Below are positions 44,783 to 54,713 of a DNA stretch of 64,000 bases, in pieces (position 1 is the first letter of the stretch; every line of letters begins with the position of its first letter). The notes beneath the pieces are model-generated. The model did no database searches and was not told the DNA's origin. It saw only the letters and a list, made by a program, of their open reading frames with translations. Location of the stretch: the NCBI RefSeq assembly GCF_900116365.1, contig NZ_FPAG01000009.1:124001-188000 (forward strand), read 5' to 3'. The position numbers and the translations under genes were made by a program. The DNA comes from Zhouia amylolytica. Its GTDB lineage: Bacteria; Bacteroidota; Bacteroidia; Flavobacteriales; Flavobacteriaceae.

Positions 44783-46954
44783 ATGCTATTCTACTTTATA
44801 AAATCGGGAGCTTGTTTAGCTATTTTATTAGTGTTTTATAAGTTTTTCTTAGAAAAGGAAGGCATACATACCTTTAAGCGCTATTACCTCCTGACAGCTG
44901 TTATTATAAGTTTTGTTATTCCTTTGATAACCTTCACGCAATATATTGAGGTTTCAGAAGGGGCCACTCCTGTATTTACCGGTGCCATGTCTTTTGATGA
45001 AGACACTAGTGCCTTATCAACCGTTAGTTACCGGCCTGCCGTTTTATGGAGCATCTACGGTATTGGAGTCCTGTTCTTTTACCTGCGATTCCTGGTACGA
45101 ATAAAAGGCATTATAAACCGAATAAAACAGAACCCTGTTAAGCAATACGCTATTTATACCAACGTATTACACAAAGACAAACTAGCGCCCCATACCTTTT
45201 TAAAATACATCTTTTTAAACGGCGACGACTACCATCAAAACAACATCCCGGACGAGGTATTATTACACGAAAAGGCTCATGCCAGGCAGCAACACTCGCT
45301 CGATATTATATTTCTGGAAGTCTTACAGATTATATGCTGGTTTAATCCGTTCATTTATTGGGCTAAAAGGCATATCAAACTAAACCATGAGTTCTTAGCA
45401 GACCGCGAGGTTTTAAATCACGGAGTTCATTCATCAACCTATCAGGAACTATTACTGGCATTCTCATCAAGTGCCAAACATACAGGCCTTTCTAGTGCCA
45501 TTAATTATTCATCAATCAAAAAACGATTTACCGTTATGAAAAAACAAACATCAAATTTCACCTGGCTGAAGTCGGCTTTATTATTGCCACTGTTAGCGGT
45601 ACTTATTTACAGTTTTAGTGAAAAAGAAACTAAGTTGATACACGATCAACCAGATGTGATTGTACTGAAAATGTCAATCGATAATGAAATTGAATTTCAA
45701 GAATCTACCTTCACCTTAAAAACCATCGAACAGAAACTCTCCAGTTATATTGAAAGAGGGGAAGTTCATATTGAATATGGTCCGGATGTAAGCGTTGAGG
45801 CTTGCAATTCACTTCATAACCTTTTGATTACGCTTGGCTTTCCTACTATTAAAGAATATGCTATTGGAACGAATGGAATTCTGATGAAGGAAATGTACAA
45901 TCACCTATTGGAAGCAAACACTCCCGAGGAAGCCTTGCGCGAATATAATAGTTTAGTTAAACATTATAATACCTTCAACCTGGAAAAGGGTATGGACCTT
46001 ATCGATATTAGTAAAATTCAACATCTCTACGAAAAGTTATCGCCAGAGCAAAAGAAATCTGCTGAACCTTATCCTGATTTATCCTCTTTTAAAAATTCGA
46101 AAAAGTTAATTACAACCATACAACAGGGTGCTTCCAAAAAAATGATTGCCGAATACAACAAACTGGCGAGAAAATACAAGAATGCTAATTCCGGCACCAT
46201 TAAAATTGATAAAAAGGAGGTAGAGCGTATGTATTATATCTACGGTATCATGACGGAAGCGCAGAAAAAGGAGGCGGAGCCTTATCCCAATATTCCACCC
46301 CCACCACCAGGATCATCTAACACGGCCAATTATTCAAAATCCAGAAGCAAATTTTTAGCATACGTTACGCCTAAAGGAGCATGGCCACAAGTATATTTAA
46401 GTTTACCAGAGGACGAAGCCAAGGTTGCTAAAAAATTATACGACCGTATGATTGAGGCTTATTACCAACTGAGTGCGGAAGAAAAAAGTAACCAGGAAAA
46501 ATTACCACCTCCTCCTCCACCTGCGCGGAAACACAAGCAGGTAAAAGAAGAAATCATCGAAGTTATTGAGGTCCCGGCACCCCCTGCTCCACCAAGACCT
46601 AAAGAGCCTGTAGTTATAGAGGTAGTTGAAGAAAGAGCGAGTGAGGTAGTAGAGGTACGCGAGGTCATTGAGGTGGTTGAAGTTCCTGTAGAAACAGAAA
46701 ACACTCCTAAAAAGGTAATTCAGGTTATGGAGGTAGAAGGTGCCGTGCCACCTCCACCGCCACCACCGAATCCGGAAGAGCACATGAAGGAGCTAGCCAA
46801 GCAAAACGCAACGTTTTATTTTAACGGTTCGAAGATCAGTGCTAAAAAAGCGATTGAACTGGTAAAATCAAAAAAAGCGATCAACATATCGGTTCTCAAA
46901 GGTAATGAAGGCATACCTACGGTAAAACTAACCGACCAACCTATTGAACACTAA
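44783..46954 (+). CDS. M56/BlaR1-type membrane metallopeptidase sensor with Pro-rich tail
   Basis: A 723-residue membrane metallopeptidase, partner of the BlaI repressor. Hydrophobic helices are near 3-21, 33-52, 84-105 and 263-281. Between helices 3 and 4 is the cytoplasmic zinc peptidase: HEKAH (H162, E163, H166) and E203 in NHEFLADREV. After the last helix comes a long exported region with no penicillin-binding SxxK sensor domain that I can see. It has PPPPPG, PPPPPPA and PPPPPPP stretches, a Val/Glu repeat section (VEVREVIEVVEV) and a short end domain. The sensor input is therefore unknown and unlike BlaR1. A terminator follows 24 bases after the stop. Confidence 0.85.
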   Translation: MLFYFIKSGACLAILLVFYKFFLEKEGIHTFKRYYLLTAVIISFVIPLITFTQYIEVSEGATPVFTGAMSFDEDTSALSTVSYRPAVLWSIYGIGVLFFYLRFLVRIKGIINRIKQNPVKQYAIYTNVLHKDKLAPHTFLKYIFLNGDDYHQNNIPDEVLLHEKAHARQQHSLDIIFLEVLQIICWFNPFIYWAKRHIKLNHEFLADREVLNHGVHSSTYQELLLAFSSSAKHTGLSSAINYSSIKKRFTVMKKQTSNFTWLKSALLLPLLAVLIYSFSEKETKLIHDQPDVIVLKMSIDNEIEFQESTFTLKTIEQKLSSYIERGEVHIEYGPDVSVEACNSLHNLLITLGFPTIKEYAIGTNGILMKEMYNHLLEANTPEEALREYNSLVKHYNTFNLEKGMDLIDISKIQHLYEKLSPEQKKSAEPYPDLSSFKNSKKLITTIQQGASKKMIAEYNKLARKYKNANSGTIKIDKKEVERMYYIYGIMTEAQKKEAEPYPNIPPPPPGSSNTANYSKSRSKFLAYVTPKGAWPQVYLSLPEDEAKVAKKLYDRMIEAYYQLSAEEKSNQEKLPPPPPPARKHKQVKEEIIEVIEVPAPPAPPRPKEPVVIEVVEERASEVVEVREVIEVVEVPVETENTPKKVIQVMEVEGAVPPPPPPPNPEEHMKELAKQNATFYFNGSKISAKKAIELVKSKKAINISVLKGNEGIPTVKLTDQPIEH

Positions 46955-46978
46955 ACAAGTAACTATATTGACCGGTTC

Positions 46979-47000
46979 GCCTCAAAGAATTCTTTGAGGC
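46979..47000 (+). terminator. Terminator of the blaI-blaR1-like operon
   Basis: A perfect 22-base palindrome (left arm GCCTCAAAGAA) followed by a T-run, 24 bases after the stop. Confidence 0.88.
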
Positions 47001-47078
47001 TTTTTTATGTTATATTTTTGGCATAGTAATTGTAGGAATTGGATTAAATTATTGAACCAATCAAATACATCCAAAATT

Positions 47079-48131
47079 ATGACCAAAACACTTCTCATGT
47101 TTATGGCAATCACATTATGTATTGCCTGCAAGTCAGATCCTGAAAAAAAAGAATCAACTACTAGCACCTCTATTCGTCCGGATTATATTGCTTATCAAAG
47201 CCATATCAGTATGGCTGAAAAGCACATCCTGGACTCCAACTATGTGGCCGCCTTTAAGCAATACGACACCGCATTTACTTTGGTGAAAAAACCACTTGCC
47301 AAACACTGTTTTACCGCTATGCAGGTTAGTGCTACCGTAGACAGCCTTGATCATTTTAAGAAATATAGCCTTGAAGGAATGCGCCGAGGCTTGTTGCCGC
47401 AATATTTTAAAGAAGACTCTCTGCTAAACGGCTACCTAAAGCAAAAAGAACTGTATCCATTTATAGATGAAAATTTTGAGTCCAGTAATAAAATCTATGA
47501 AGAAAGCATCAACACTTTTTTAAGCGATACCTTGTATAAGTTAACAATCTTAGATCAAAAATGGAAAGTACATTATTGGGATTCCTTAGCAAGGGTAGAC
47601 CCTATAAACAAACCTAAATATGATTCTTTATACAATATTGTCATCAGTGATATTGTGGAAAACAAATTGATTCCCTTGATTAAAGATTATGGGTATCCGG
47701 GTGAACGACTAATTGGCGCTAGTGCTGTAGGATATGATCCTAATGACTCCTATAGGAGAGCATACGTCCAAAATTCAGCAAAAATCATTCTATGGCACTA
47801 TTATTCCCTGCCTAGACAAAAATGTGATTATAATGATCTTTTTTGGGAAGAAGTAACGAACGGGAACTTAGACCCCGGACATTATGCTACCTTTATTGAC
47901 TTTCAGGCAAGAAAAGGTGCAGACACTATTTGTAACAATGTCAAAATCTACGACCAACATTTTATCGTCACGGATTCCACAAGATTTGATGAGTTTAATA
48001 CCAGAAGGGCTCAACTTGGTTTAGAACCAATCGAGGAACGCAATAAAAAATACAAACGAGGTCAAAAAGCTTGTAAAGAAATTAAAGAAGGAAACTTTAA
48101 GCACATCAAACTCTTTTACTGGTGTGGTTAA
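47079..48131 (+). CDS. Lipoprotein of unknown function (DUF6624-like end)
   Basis: A 350-residue lipoprotein from the ATG at 47079, chosen because it gives a clean lipoprotein signal (MTKTLLMFMAITLCIAC, C17). The open frame extends upstream to 47007 but would begin at the end of the terminator. The N-terminal half is helical; the segment about 190-300 (LIKDYGYPGERLIG, VILWHYY-like, GNLDPGHYATFIDFQ) resembles the DUF6624 type, a weak recognition. A TATTTTTG element (47013-47020) precedes it. A strong terminator follows. Function unknown. Confidence 0.6.
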   Translation: MTKTLLMFMAITLCIACKSDPEKKESTTSTSIRPDYIAYQSHISMAEKHILDSNYVAAFKQYDTAFTLVKKPLAKHCFTAMQVSATVDSLDHFKKYSLEGMRRGLLPQYFKEDSLLNGYLKQKELYPFIDENFESSNKIYEESINTFLSDTLYKLTILDQKWKVHYWDSLARVDPINKPKYDSLYNIVISDIVENKLIPLIKDYGYPGERLIGASAVGYDPNDSYRRAYVQNSAKIILWHYYSLPRQKCDYNDLFWEEVTNGNLDPGHYATFIDFQARKGADTICNNVKIYDQHFIVTDSTRFDEFNTRRAQLGLEPIEERNKKYKRGQKACKEIKEGNFKHIKLFYWCG

Positions 48132-48136
48132 AATAA

Positions 48137-48161
48137 AAGCCCGCTAAAATAGCGGGCTTTA
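48137..48161 (+). terminator. Terminator after the lipoprotein gene
   Basis: Perfect 11-bp stem AAAGCCCGCTA/TAGCGGGCTTT with an AAA loop and T-rich tail. Confidence 0.92.
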
Positions 48162-48274
48162 TTTTCTGATTATTGTTCCATTAAACACTCTTTATGTTAG
48201 AAAACAAAAAACAGTTTGTCATCAACCATTAGATCATCTATTTTTAAGCTTAGAGGTATCAAACAATCTAAACA

Positions 48275-50323
48275 TTGATGAAATTTATAACAATCGCTTT
48301 TTTCCTAATTTGTTCTTTCCTCCATCGCCAGCCCGCACATGCGCAACATTGGAAAGAAATTAAAACAGTTGAGGACTTAAACACCAACTATCCTGAATTA
48401 ATCAACCATCTTTTCTCCCGAATTGATCTCACCTATGATGGTCTTGATGTTGTAGATAGTGTGCTCCGGCAGAACGATACCATTGAAGCCTGTAAACTAT
48501 TAATTCAGTATTATCAACACAATCGTAACGGTTCTAAATACAGAAAATCAAACATCCCCCCTACTGATATTTCAGTTGCCAAAGCCGATACCATCCTTAA
48601 AAATGTATTTACAATTCAAAATGTAAAGGGAAAAGTACCATGGGGTGACGACGGACATAGAGACTGGCACTATAAAGGCCCGAATAACGACAGGGAATGG
48701 GCCTGGTTATCGAATCGTCATTTTCAGATTGATACGGTCTACCATGCTTATTTAAAAACCGGAAACTCCAAATATGTTAGTTATATCGATGAGTTTCTTC
48801 GCGATTTCATTATTAAGAGTCAGCCCTACCCTGAGAAATGGGGAACTGATGCTATCTGGAGGGGGTTAGAAGTTTCGTACCGGAATAAATACTGGACTTC
48901 CATTTTTTACGGAACCATCAATAACGATTTAATTTCAGATGCTACCAAACTATTATTATTGTCCAGCTTACCGGATCATGCGCATTACAGCAGGCATTTT
49001 CATGCAAAAAAGAATAACTGGCTCACCATGGAATTATCGGGATTAGCAGTTATTGCTGCTCATTTTCCAGAATTTAAAGGTGCAGATGAGTGGTTGGATT
49101 ATGCCATAGATAAAATGGGCAAGAGCATTACGGAACAGGTATATCCTGATGGAGTGCAAAAGGAACTTAGCTCTCACTATCATTATGTAACCATCGATAA
49201 TTTTGAACAGTTTAAATCCACATGTGAGATCGCTGGTAAAGCCTTACCGGAATTCTATCATGAAACATTGCAAAAAATGTATAATTACCTGGCCCAATCC
49301 ATTCGACCGAATGGTTATGGGGTATTGAACAACGATAGTGACCTGGACTATAATTTCGAACGATTGGAGAAAGCCAATCAAAAATATGATATCCCTAACT
49401 GGAAACATCTCCATAAACACACCGATAAATACATAAGTAACCCGGACGAGGTTTCATTTATTTTCCCATGGGCGGGTCAGTTTATATCCCGAAATCACTA
49501 TGGTATTGATGCCCACTGGTCGTTCTTTGACATTGGACCCTGGGGAACAGGGCATCAACACAAAGACAAACTCCATCTATCGGTGGCTGCTTTTGGCAAG
49601 GACTTTTTAGTAGACTCCGGAAGGTTTGCCTATACGGGAGCGGTGGCAAAAAAATTCAGAAAATATGCGCAAAGCAGTGCAGGACACAATACATTGTTGA
49701 TCGATGGTCAGGGACAGGCTCCGGGGCCTAAGGAAACGGAAAATCCTTTATCGGCGTTGCACTATAAGATCACCGATGTCTATGATTATGCCTGGGGTTC
49801 GTTTGATCAGTTTGACGATCTCGAAGGGACGGCAGAACACCAACGGACTATGCTATATGTTCGCGATGAATTTTGGATCATTACAGATCGTGTGGTTAGT
49901 GATCAGCCCAGAAGCATCGAAACCCTTTGGCACTGGCATCCGGAGCATCAAATTCAGGTGAAGGATCAAATCGTTTCTACAAATAATTCAGGTGGTAACC
50001 TGGCTATTATTCCTGTAAATAATCAAGATTTCGAAATCTCTAATATCAGTGGTGCTGAGACGCCAAACATTCAGGGTTGGTATAGTTCGGAATACAATAA
50101 ATTTCGACCTAACACGACCACCATTTATAAGACTACGGTCAGGGACGCTCAACCGCTTGTTTGGATTCTGTACCCATTTAAAGGTGAGAAAAATGAATTA
50201 AAAGCTAAAATCAAAAAAATTGACAAGAACGGGGTGTATCTTAAAATAAAAACCAATAATGACCATTTCGATATTTACGTTCCGTATACAGATAGCAATA
50301 AGGTCGATTTTAAAAAGAAATGA
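48275..50323 (+). CDS. Heparinase II/III-family polysaccharide lyase
   Basis: A 682-residue secreted enzyme with a signal peptide (about 1-23, ending AHAQ). The N-terminal (alpha/alpha) toroid domain shows NNWLTMELSGLAVIAAHFPEF and YPDGVQKELSSHYHY, with His/Tyr candidates for catalysis. The C-terminal heparinase II/III-like beta domain starts near residue 400 (GTGHQHKDKLHLSVAAFGKDFLVDSGRFAYTG). Such lyases cleave uronic-acid polysaccharides by beta-elimination; the substrate (alginate, heparin-like or another) cannot be set by eye. No SusCD pair or other carbohydrate gene is adjacent. Gene is monocistronic and ends at a bidirectional terminator. Confidence 0.85.
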   Translation: MMKFITIAFFLICSFLHRQPAHAQHWKEIKTVEDLNTNYPELINHLFSRIDLTYDGLDVVDSVLRQNDTIEACKLLIQYYQHNRNGSKYRKSNIPPTDISVAKADTILKNVFTIQNVKGKVPWGDDGHRDWHYKGPNNDREWAWLSNRHFQIDTVYHAYLKTGNSKYVSYIDEFLRDFIIKSQPYPEKWGTDAIWRGLEVSYRNKYWTSIFYGTINNDLISDATKLLLLSSLPDHAHYSRHFHAKKNNWLTMELSGLAVIAAHFPEFKGADEWLDYAIDKMGKSITEQVYPDGVQKELSSHYHYVTIDNFEQFKSTCEIAGKALPEFYHETLQKMYNYLAQSIRPNGYGVLNNDSDLDYNFERLEKANQKYDIPNWKHLHKHTDKYISNPDEVSFIFPWAGQFISRNHYGIDAHWSFFDIGPWGTGHQHKDKLHLSVAAFGKDFLVDSGRFAYTGAVAKKFRKYAQSSAGHNTLLIDGQGQAPGPKETENPLSALHYKITDVYDYAWGSFDQFDDLEGTAEHQRTMLYVRDEFWIITDRVVSDQPRSIETLWHWHPEHQIQVKDQIVSTNNSGGNLAIIPVNNQDFEISNISGAETPNIQGWYSSEYNKFRPNTTTIYKTTVRDAQPLVWILYPFKGEKNELKAKIKKIDKNGVYLKIKTNNDHFDIYVPYTDSNKVDFKKK

Positions 50324-50369
50324 TTCCAATGATTACTATTTAAATGCTTTATAATTTTAGATTAAATAA

Positions 50370-50396
50370 CAAAGCCCGCTATTAAAGCGGGCTTTG
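50370..50396. terminator. Bidirectional terminator between the lyase and M16 genes
   Basis: Stem CAAAGCCCGCT/AGCGGGCTTTG between convergent genes; closely similar in sequence to the terminator at 48137. Confidence 0.88.
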
Positions 50397-50419
50397 TGGT
50401 TTTTAAATCTTATAGTTAT

Positions 50420-53236
50420 TTACTGCATTGTATCTTTAGGAAACACCATCAGATCAAGAACGTCTGCGTCTTTTAAAAAGGTTTTCGCTGCGTTTTCAAT
50501 ATCCTCGGGCGTTACGTTATCTATAATATCATCATAATACGATGATGCCAGCATATTTTCACCATTTCTATAATACGTTCTCAGGGCATTCATCCAAAAA
50601 CGGTTACTTTCCGTACTGTGTTCTGAATTTTTCTTCATGTTAAACGCTACCTTATCCAGATCATCTTGCCTTACATGCGTTTTAACTTTTTCCAATTCAT
50701 TATACACAAGAGATTTTAGATAGTCTGCTCTATCCGGATCGCATTGAAACGATATATCTAGTGATAACATACTTTCCGGAATACGGGATCCTCTTGATTT
50801 AACACTCACTCCATAGGTACCTCCTTCTTTTTCTCTAATATTCTCCGTAAAACGTAAATTCAAGATTGAGCCTAAAATAGAATGATAGATGATTTTTTCT
50901 CGGGAGTATTCTATATCGGTTCGCATTTTTATTTGAACCCCTGATTTAGGTGTTCCCATTTTCACCATAATTTTATGTTCGTTCTTCCCTTTAGGGAAAT
51001 AATTACCGTGATTGATTATAGATTCATTCCTACCCATATCGGAAATGGCACCAATGTATTTTTCCACAAGAGGCTTAATAACCTCTTCCTGTACATCTCC
51101 AACTATAAAGAAGGTAAAATCACCCGCATTGCTAAAACGGTCTGAGTAAATTTCTTTTAACCGATCAAAAGATATCTGATCCAAGTACTTTTCATCAAAC
51201 TTCAGCATTCTTGGATTCCCATTATTAACGATGTTATTTACCGTATCTTTTACGAAAGAGGTTACACTTTTTACAGCATTTTTTACCGATGCCCGGTTTC
51301 TATCTAAAAGTTCATTAAATTTTTCTTTATCAAATCTAGGCTCTTCAAAGCGCATATACACCAATTTCATCATAGTTTCAACATCTTTAGTTGTTGAATA
51401 TCCTGAAACTGATTCTGTAAAGTCTCCTATGGAAAAGCTTGAGCTTGCTGTTTTACCTGCCATGACCTTTTTATAAGTAATCGGATCTAACTCACCTATT
51501 CCAAAATACCTTGTGTATTGCGAAGCGGCACTATAGGAAGGTATATCTTCAATTCCATAAACTGAAGCACCTCCTTCACTAGCTGCGTATAGTGAAACTG
51601 AATTTTTTTGATAATCAGCATATCGATATACCACTTTGGCTCCGTTAGAAAGTATCCACTCTGTTGCTCCGAAAGCATCTACCGGCTTTTCCGTAATCAC
51701 CTCTCCCCCTATAGGTTCATTTGCCAGCAAATTATCTGCTATTGGGGCACTATCGGTAAAAGGCAACAATTTCTTTTTCTGAACAATTGATGTAATTTTT
51801 TGTAGTTCGTTTAAGCTTGGCAGATCATTTTTCTTATTACTCGGACCTGTAACTATATAGACCCTGTTTTTTTCCGTTAACAGATTAACCATGAAATCGT
51901 TCACTTCTTTTAAGGTAATTCCGGGTATTATAGATTTAGCAAATTCATAATTAAACCTCTGGTTTGTTAACGAGGCTCCATCTAAATAAACAGATTTCAA
52001 TGCTTTGGCATAGGAATCGGAACTTATTTTATCGCCCTTTAAATAGTTATTTTCGACCCTTACGAGCATATTTGCTTTCAACCTTTCAAATTCTCCAGCT
52101 GTAAAACCATGATTAACAACACGTTGTAATTCCTGATAAACTGCTTCAAAGGCTTCTTTAGATTTTGAAGGTTCTGCAATAGCAGTAATCTTAAAAGTTT
52201 TATATCCTCTTACAAAATTCGTGTACTTAACGCTTCCGGATAAAAAAGGAACATCCTCCTTTGCTTTTATTTCGCTATATCGGCCTGCCATCAAAGCATT
52301 GAAGAAGCGATTGATGTATTTATTCCGCAAGTCATTTAATGTATTACCCGATTTTTCAGGATGTCTGATATTGAGGGATATGTTTACATTTTTAAGTTCC
52401 TTATCGGTTCCCAATGTGTAGAGTGGGCTTTTATTATCCGGAATGTTAATAAACTTTCGTTTTTTAGGATTATCAACGGCCGGAATAGAAGAAAACAGGT
52501 CTATCACTCGTTTCTCCATTTCATCTACATTGAAATCCCCTATAATGGCTACCGCCTGGAGATCTGTCCGATACCAATCGTGATAAAAATCACGTAAGGT
52601 TTCAGGATCAAAATTTCTAACCACATCCATACTTCCTATAGGAGGGCGATTTGCATAAATAGTATGGTTGTATTTGATATCATTCACCTGCTCGGAAATT
52701 CTTGTTCCCAAACCTAATCGAGAGCGCCACTCTTCCTGGATCACCCCACGCTCTGCATCTATTTCTTTTGTTGTCAAGGTCAGTCCGTTACACCAATCAC
52801 GTAAAATATACAAACAAGAATCCACTACCTTTTCATTAATAGTAGGTACTTTACTGATGTTATAAACTGTTTCATTATGTGCGGTGTAGGCATTAATTTC
52901 CTTACCGAACTTAATTCCGTTTCGCTCAAGAAAATCAATCATACTATTTCCAGGAAATGTTGTCGTACCATTAAAAGCCATATGCTCTAAGAAGTGAGCC
53001 AAACCATTCTGATCATCATTCTCTAAAACAGATCCAACATTTTGAATAATGTAATAACTGGCTCTGTCTTTAGGGACTTCGTTATGTTTTATATAATAGG
53101 TAAGTCCGTTCGGTAAAACTCCTTTTCTAACTGACTTATCGAATGGGACTTCCTCAGATAAGTTATGAAAATCCTGAGCTAAACTTAAAGAAGTAGTAGC
53201 CAGCATAGCCAATAAAATTATTGATAGTTTCTTCAT
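50420..53236 (-). CDS. M16-family zinc metallopeptidase (pitrilysin/insulinase type), second copy
   Basis: A 938-residue M16 protease from the ATG at 53236, chosen because the protein then starts with a signal peptide (MKKLSIILLAMLATTSLSLAQ). The open frame extends nine codons further upstream. The zinc motif HFLEH gives H81, E84 and H85, and E162 in DAERGVIQEEW is the third ligand at the expected distance. The second half is the inactive M16_C-type region. M16 enzymes degrade peptides or help process imported ones, here in the periplasm. It is the last gene of the minus-strand cluster, separated from the thioredoxin trio by a 128-base leader with a long stem. Confidence 0.93.
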   Translation of the reverse strand: MKKLSIILLAMLATTSLSLAQDFHNLSEEVPFDKSVRKGVLPNGLTYYIKHNEVPKDRASYYIIQNVGSVLENDDQNGLAHFLEHMAFNGTTTFPGNSMIDFLERNGIKFGKEINAYTAHNETVYNISKVPTINEKVVDSCLYILRDWCNGLTLTTKEIDAERGVIQEEWRSRLGLGTRISEQVNDIKYNHTIYANRPPIGSMDVVRNFDPETLRDFYHDWYRTDLQAVAIIGDFNVDEMEKRVIDLFSSIPAVDNPKKRKFINIPDNKSPLYTLGTDKELKNVNISLNIRHPEKSGNTLNDLRNKYINRFFNALMAGRYSEIKAKEDVPFLSGSVKYTNFVRGYKTFKITAIAEPSKSKEAFEAVYQELQRVVNHGFTAGEFERLKANMLVRVENNYLKGDKISSDSYAKALKSVYLDGASLTNQRFNYEFAKSIIPGITLKEVNDFMVNLLTEKNRVYIVTGPSNKKNDLPSLNELQKITSIVQKKKLLPFTDSAPIADNLLANEPIGGEVITEKPVDAFGATEWILSNGAKVVYRYADYQKNSVSLYAASEGGASVYGIEDIPSYSAASQYTRYFGIGELDPITYKKVMAGKTASSSFSIGDFTESVSGYSTTKDVETMMKLVYMRFEEPRFDKEKFNELLDRNRASVKNAVKSVTSFVKDTVNNIVNNGNPRMLKFDEKYLDQISFDRLKEIYSDRFSNAGDFTFFIVGDVQEEVIKPLVEKYIGAISDMGRNESIINHGNYFPKGKNEHKIMVKMGTPKSGVQIKMRTDIEYSREKIIYHSILGSILNLRFTENIREKEGGTYGVSVKSRGSRIPESMLSLDISFQCDPDRADYLKSLVYNELEKVKTHVRQDDLDKVAFNMKKNSEHSTESNRFWMNALRTYYRNGENMLASSYYDDIIDNVTPEDIENAAKTFLKDADVLDLMVFPKDTMQ

Positions 53237-53254
53237 GATTTTTGTATCTAAGAA

Positions 53255-53323
53255 TAAGGGCACAAGAATTAGGGTTAGGTTTTACTTGTTTTGCTTAAAG
53301 CAATATGAATTTATGTGCCCTTA
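53255..53323 (-). repeat. Long-range stem in the leader of the second M16 gene
   Basis: TAAGGGCACA (53255-53264) and TGTGCCCTTA (53314-53323) are perfect complements around a 49-base loop that contains a small TTGCTT/AAGCAA hairpin. It could regulate expression of the M16 gene or stabilise processed mRNA. Confidence 0.5.
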
Positions 53324-53364
53324 AGTTTTAATTATTTGTAGAATGCTTACAGGTATTCTGATTA

Positions 53365-54696
53365 TTACAATGTAATCGTCTCACCTGCTTTCATTAGGTC
53401 TAAATCTGTCTTTATCGTTGAGAGTCTTTTAAGTTTTTCTTTTTCACCTAGTTTAAGGGCTGCTTCTTTTAGTTCTATCGCCTGGCTCTTATCGCCTATC
53501 AAATAAAGTATGTTTGCATAATTACTTGTATTTCTTGCTGATTCGGGCCTGATATAATAGGCAACCTCCATCCAGGACAACACTTCCTTTTTCTCCTCTT
53601 CAGTATTTACAAAAGCCACATAATCTTTAACCATTCTATAGATATCCTCACTATAACGTACGGAGTTAGGTCTAATCAATCTTAAGGCGTCGGGATCTCC
53701 TGCCGCTCTTTTTTCCAACCAATCGATATAAAAATTCCTTAAATGTTCCTTATCTATCGATGCTACATATTCTACTATATCATCATGTACCAAAGACTTA
53801 TATTTTTCACCCTGCCCTGTATTGTAATAATAATAGGTATATGTTCTCTTCTTTTGTTCCGCATTAGAAGCAAGACCCACATCTTTTGCGTGCTCCAATG
53901 CTAACTCGAGATAGGATGTATCGCGCTTTAAAATGGCATACGCTATAGTTGTACCAATCATTTCTCTTGGAATTTTTTGATAAACTTCTCTGATATCCTT
54001 TCTCACATACTTTTTCCAGGCCTTGGTTTTTATATTTCCCTCAATAATTCGGTCAGCCCTACCACCTATAATAATCTGCTTATAGTGATTTGCCAATAAT
54101 CTTACCATTGTCTTACTCGAATCCGGAATACTTTTTTGAACACTCAAAAAATGCTCTAATACATCGGAATAATTTTCTTCAGTTTTTACCTCGAGTAACT
54201 TATCTAAATACTTGGAAATTAATGCTTCGTCATCCTTGTTTTTAATATACAGTTCTGACAAGCGCCCTAAACTATTAGGGTCATTTGCAGAAGCTACTGC
54301 TAATTTCGCTTCATTCATAAACTCATCAGCAGGCATTGCTCTTGATGATCTGTAAACCACTTCATCATTCGCATCGATAAACACATAACCAGGGAGGCCA
54401 TTTATTCCATATTTTTCTTTGAGTTTCGGGCCATTTCCTTTTTCAATATCCAATTTAAACGACACAAAATGCTCATTAAAATATGCGCCTACTTCTTCTT
54501 CCATAAAAACAGTCTTAGCCATTTTTTTGCATGGGGCACACCAATCGGCATAACCATCTACAAACAAGATTTTATTTTCTTTTTTGGCCTTGTTAAAAGC
54601 TTGTTGAAAATTCCCTTTTTCAAAATGAATACCTTGTGCTACAGCCAAAACAGGTAACAGAAGCAGTATATAAAAAATTGTTTTTCTATTAATCAT
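53365..54696 (-). CDS. Thioredoxin-fold protein with helical C-terminal domain, paralogue 3
   Basis: A 443-residue secreted protein from the ATG at 54696 (MINRKT..., signal peptide ending VLAVAQ at 21). A thioredoxin domain (about 25-140) has the redox motif WCAPC with C53 and C56 and a cis-proline stretch NGLPGYVF. The remaining ~300 residues are helical, like TPR or HAT repeats (ending SQAIELKEAALKLGEKEK). It is the most diverged of three tandem paralogues, yet keeps both cysteines. Likely periplasmic thiol-disulfide exchange or peptide binding in the M16/SusD locus; the specific role is unknown. It is separated from the previous paralogue by 17 bases. Confidence 0.88.
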   Translation of the reverse strand: MINRKTIFYILLLLPVLAVAQGIHFEKGNFQQAFNKAKKENKILFVDGYADWCAPCKKMAKTVFMEEEVGAYFNEHFVSFKLDIEKGNGPKLKEKYGINGLPGYVFIDANDEVVYRSSRAMPADEFMNEAKLAVASANDPNSLGRLSELYIKNKDDEALISKYLDKLLEVKTEENYSDVLEHFLSVQKSIPDSSKTMVRLLANHYKQIIIGGRADRIIEGNIKTKAWKKYVRKDIREVYQKIPREMIGTTIAYAILKRDTSYLELALEHAKDVGLASNAEQKKRTYTYYYYNTGQGEKYKSLVHDDIVEYVASIDKEHLRNFYIDWLEKRAAGDPDALRLIRPNSVRYSEDIYRMVKDYVAFVNTEEEKKEVLSWMEVAYYIRPESARNTSNYANILYLIGDKSQAIELKEAALKLGEKEKLKRLSTIKTDLDLMKAGETITL

Positions 54697-54713
54697 GAAC
54701 ATATTTTATTAGT

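Noticed and set aside
46462-46783. Two minus-strand frames opposite the proline-rich region of the M56 protein
   Set aside because: They only reflect the low-complexity CCA/CCT codons of the real gene.
47007-47078. Longer start for the lipoprotein at 47079
   Set aside because: It would place 24 residues before a clean lipoprotein signal and begin at the end of the terminator.
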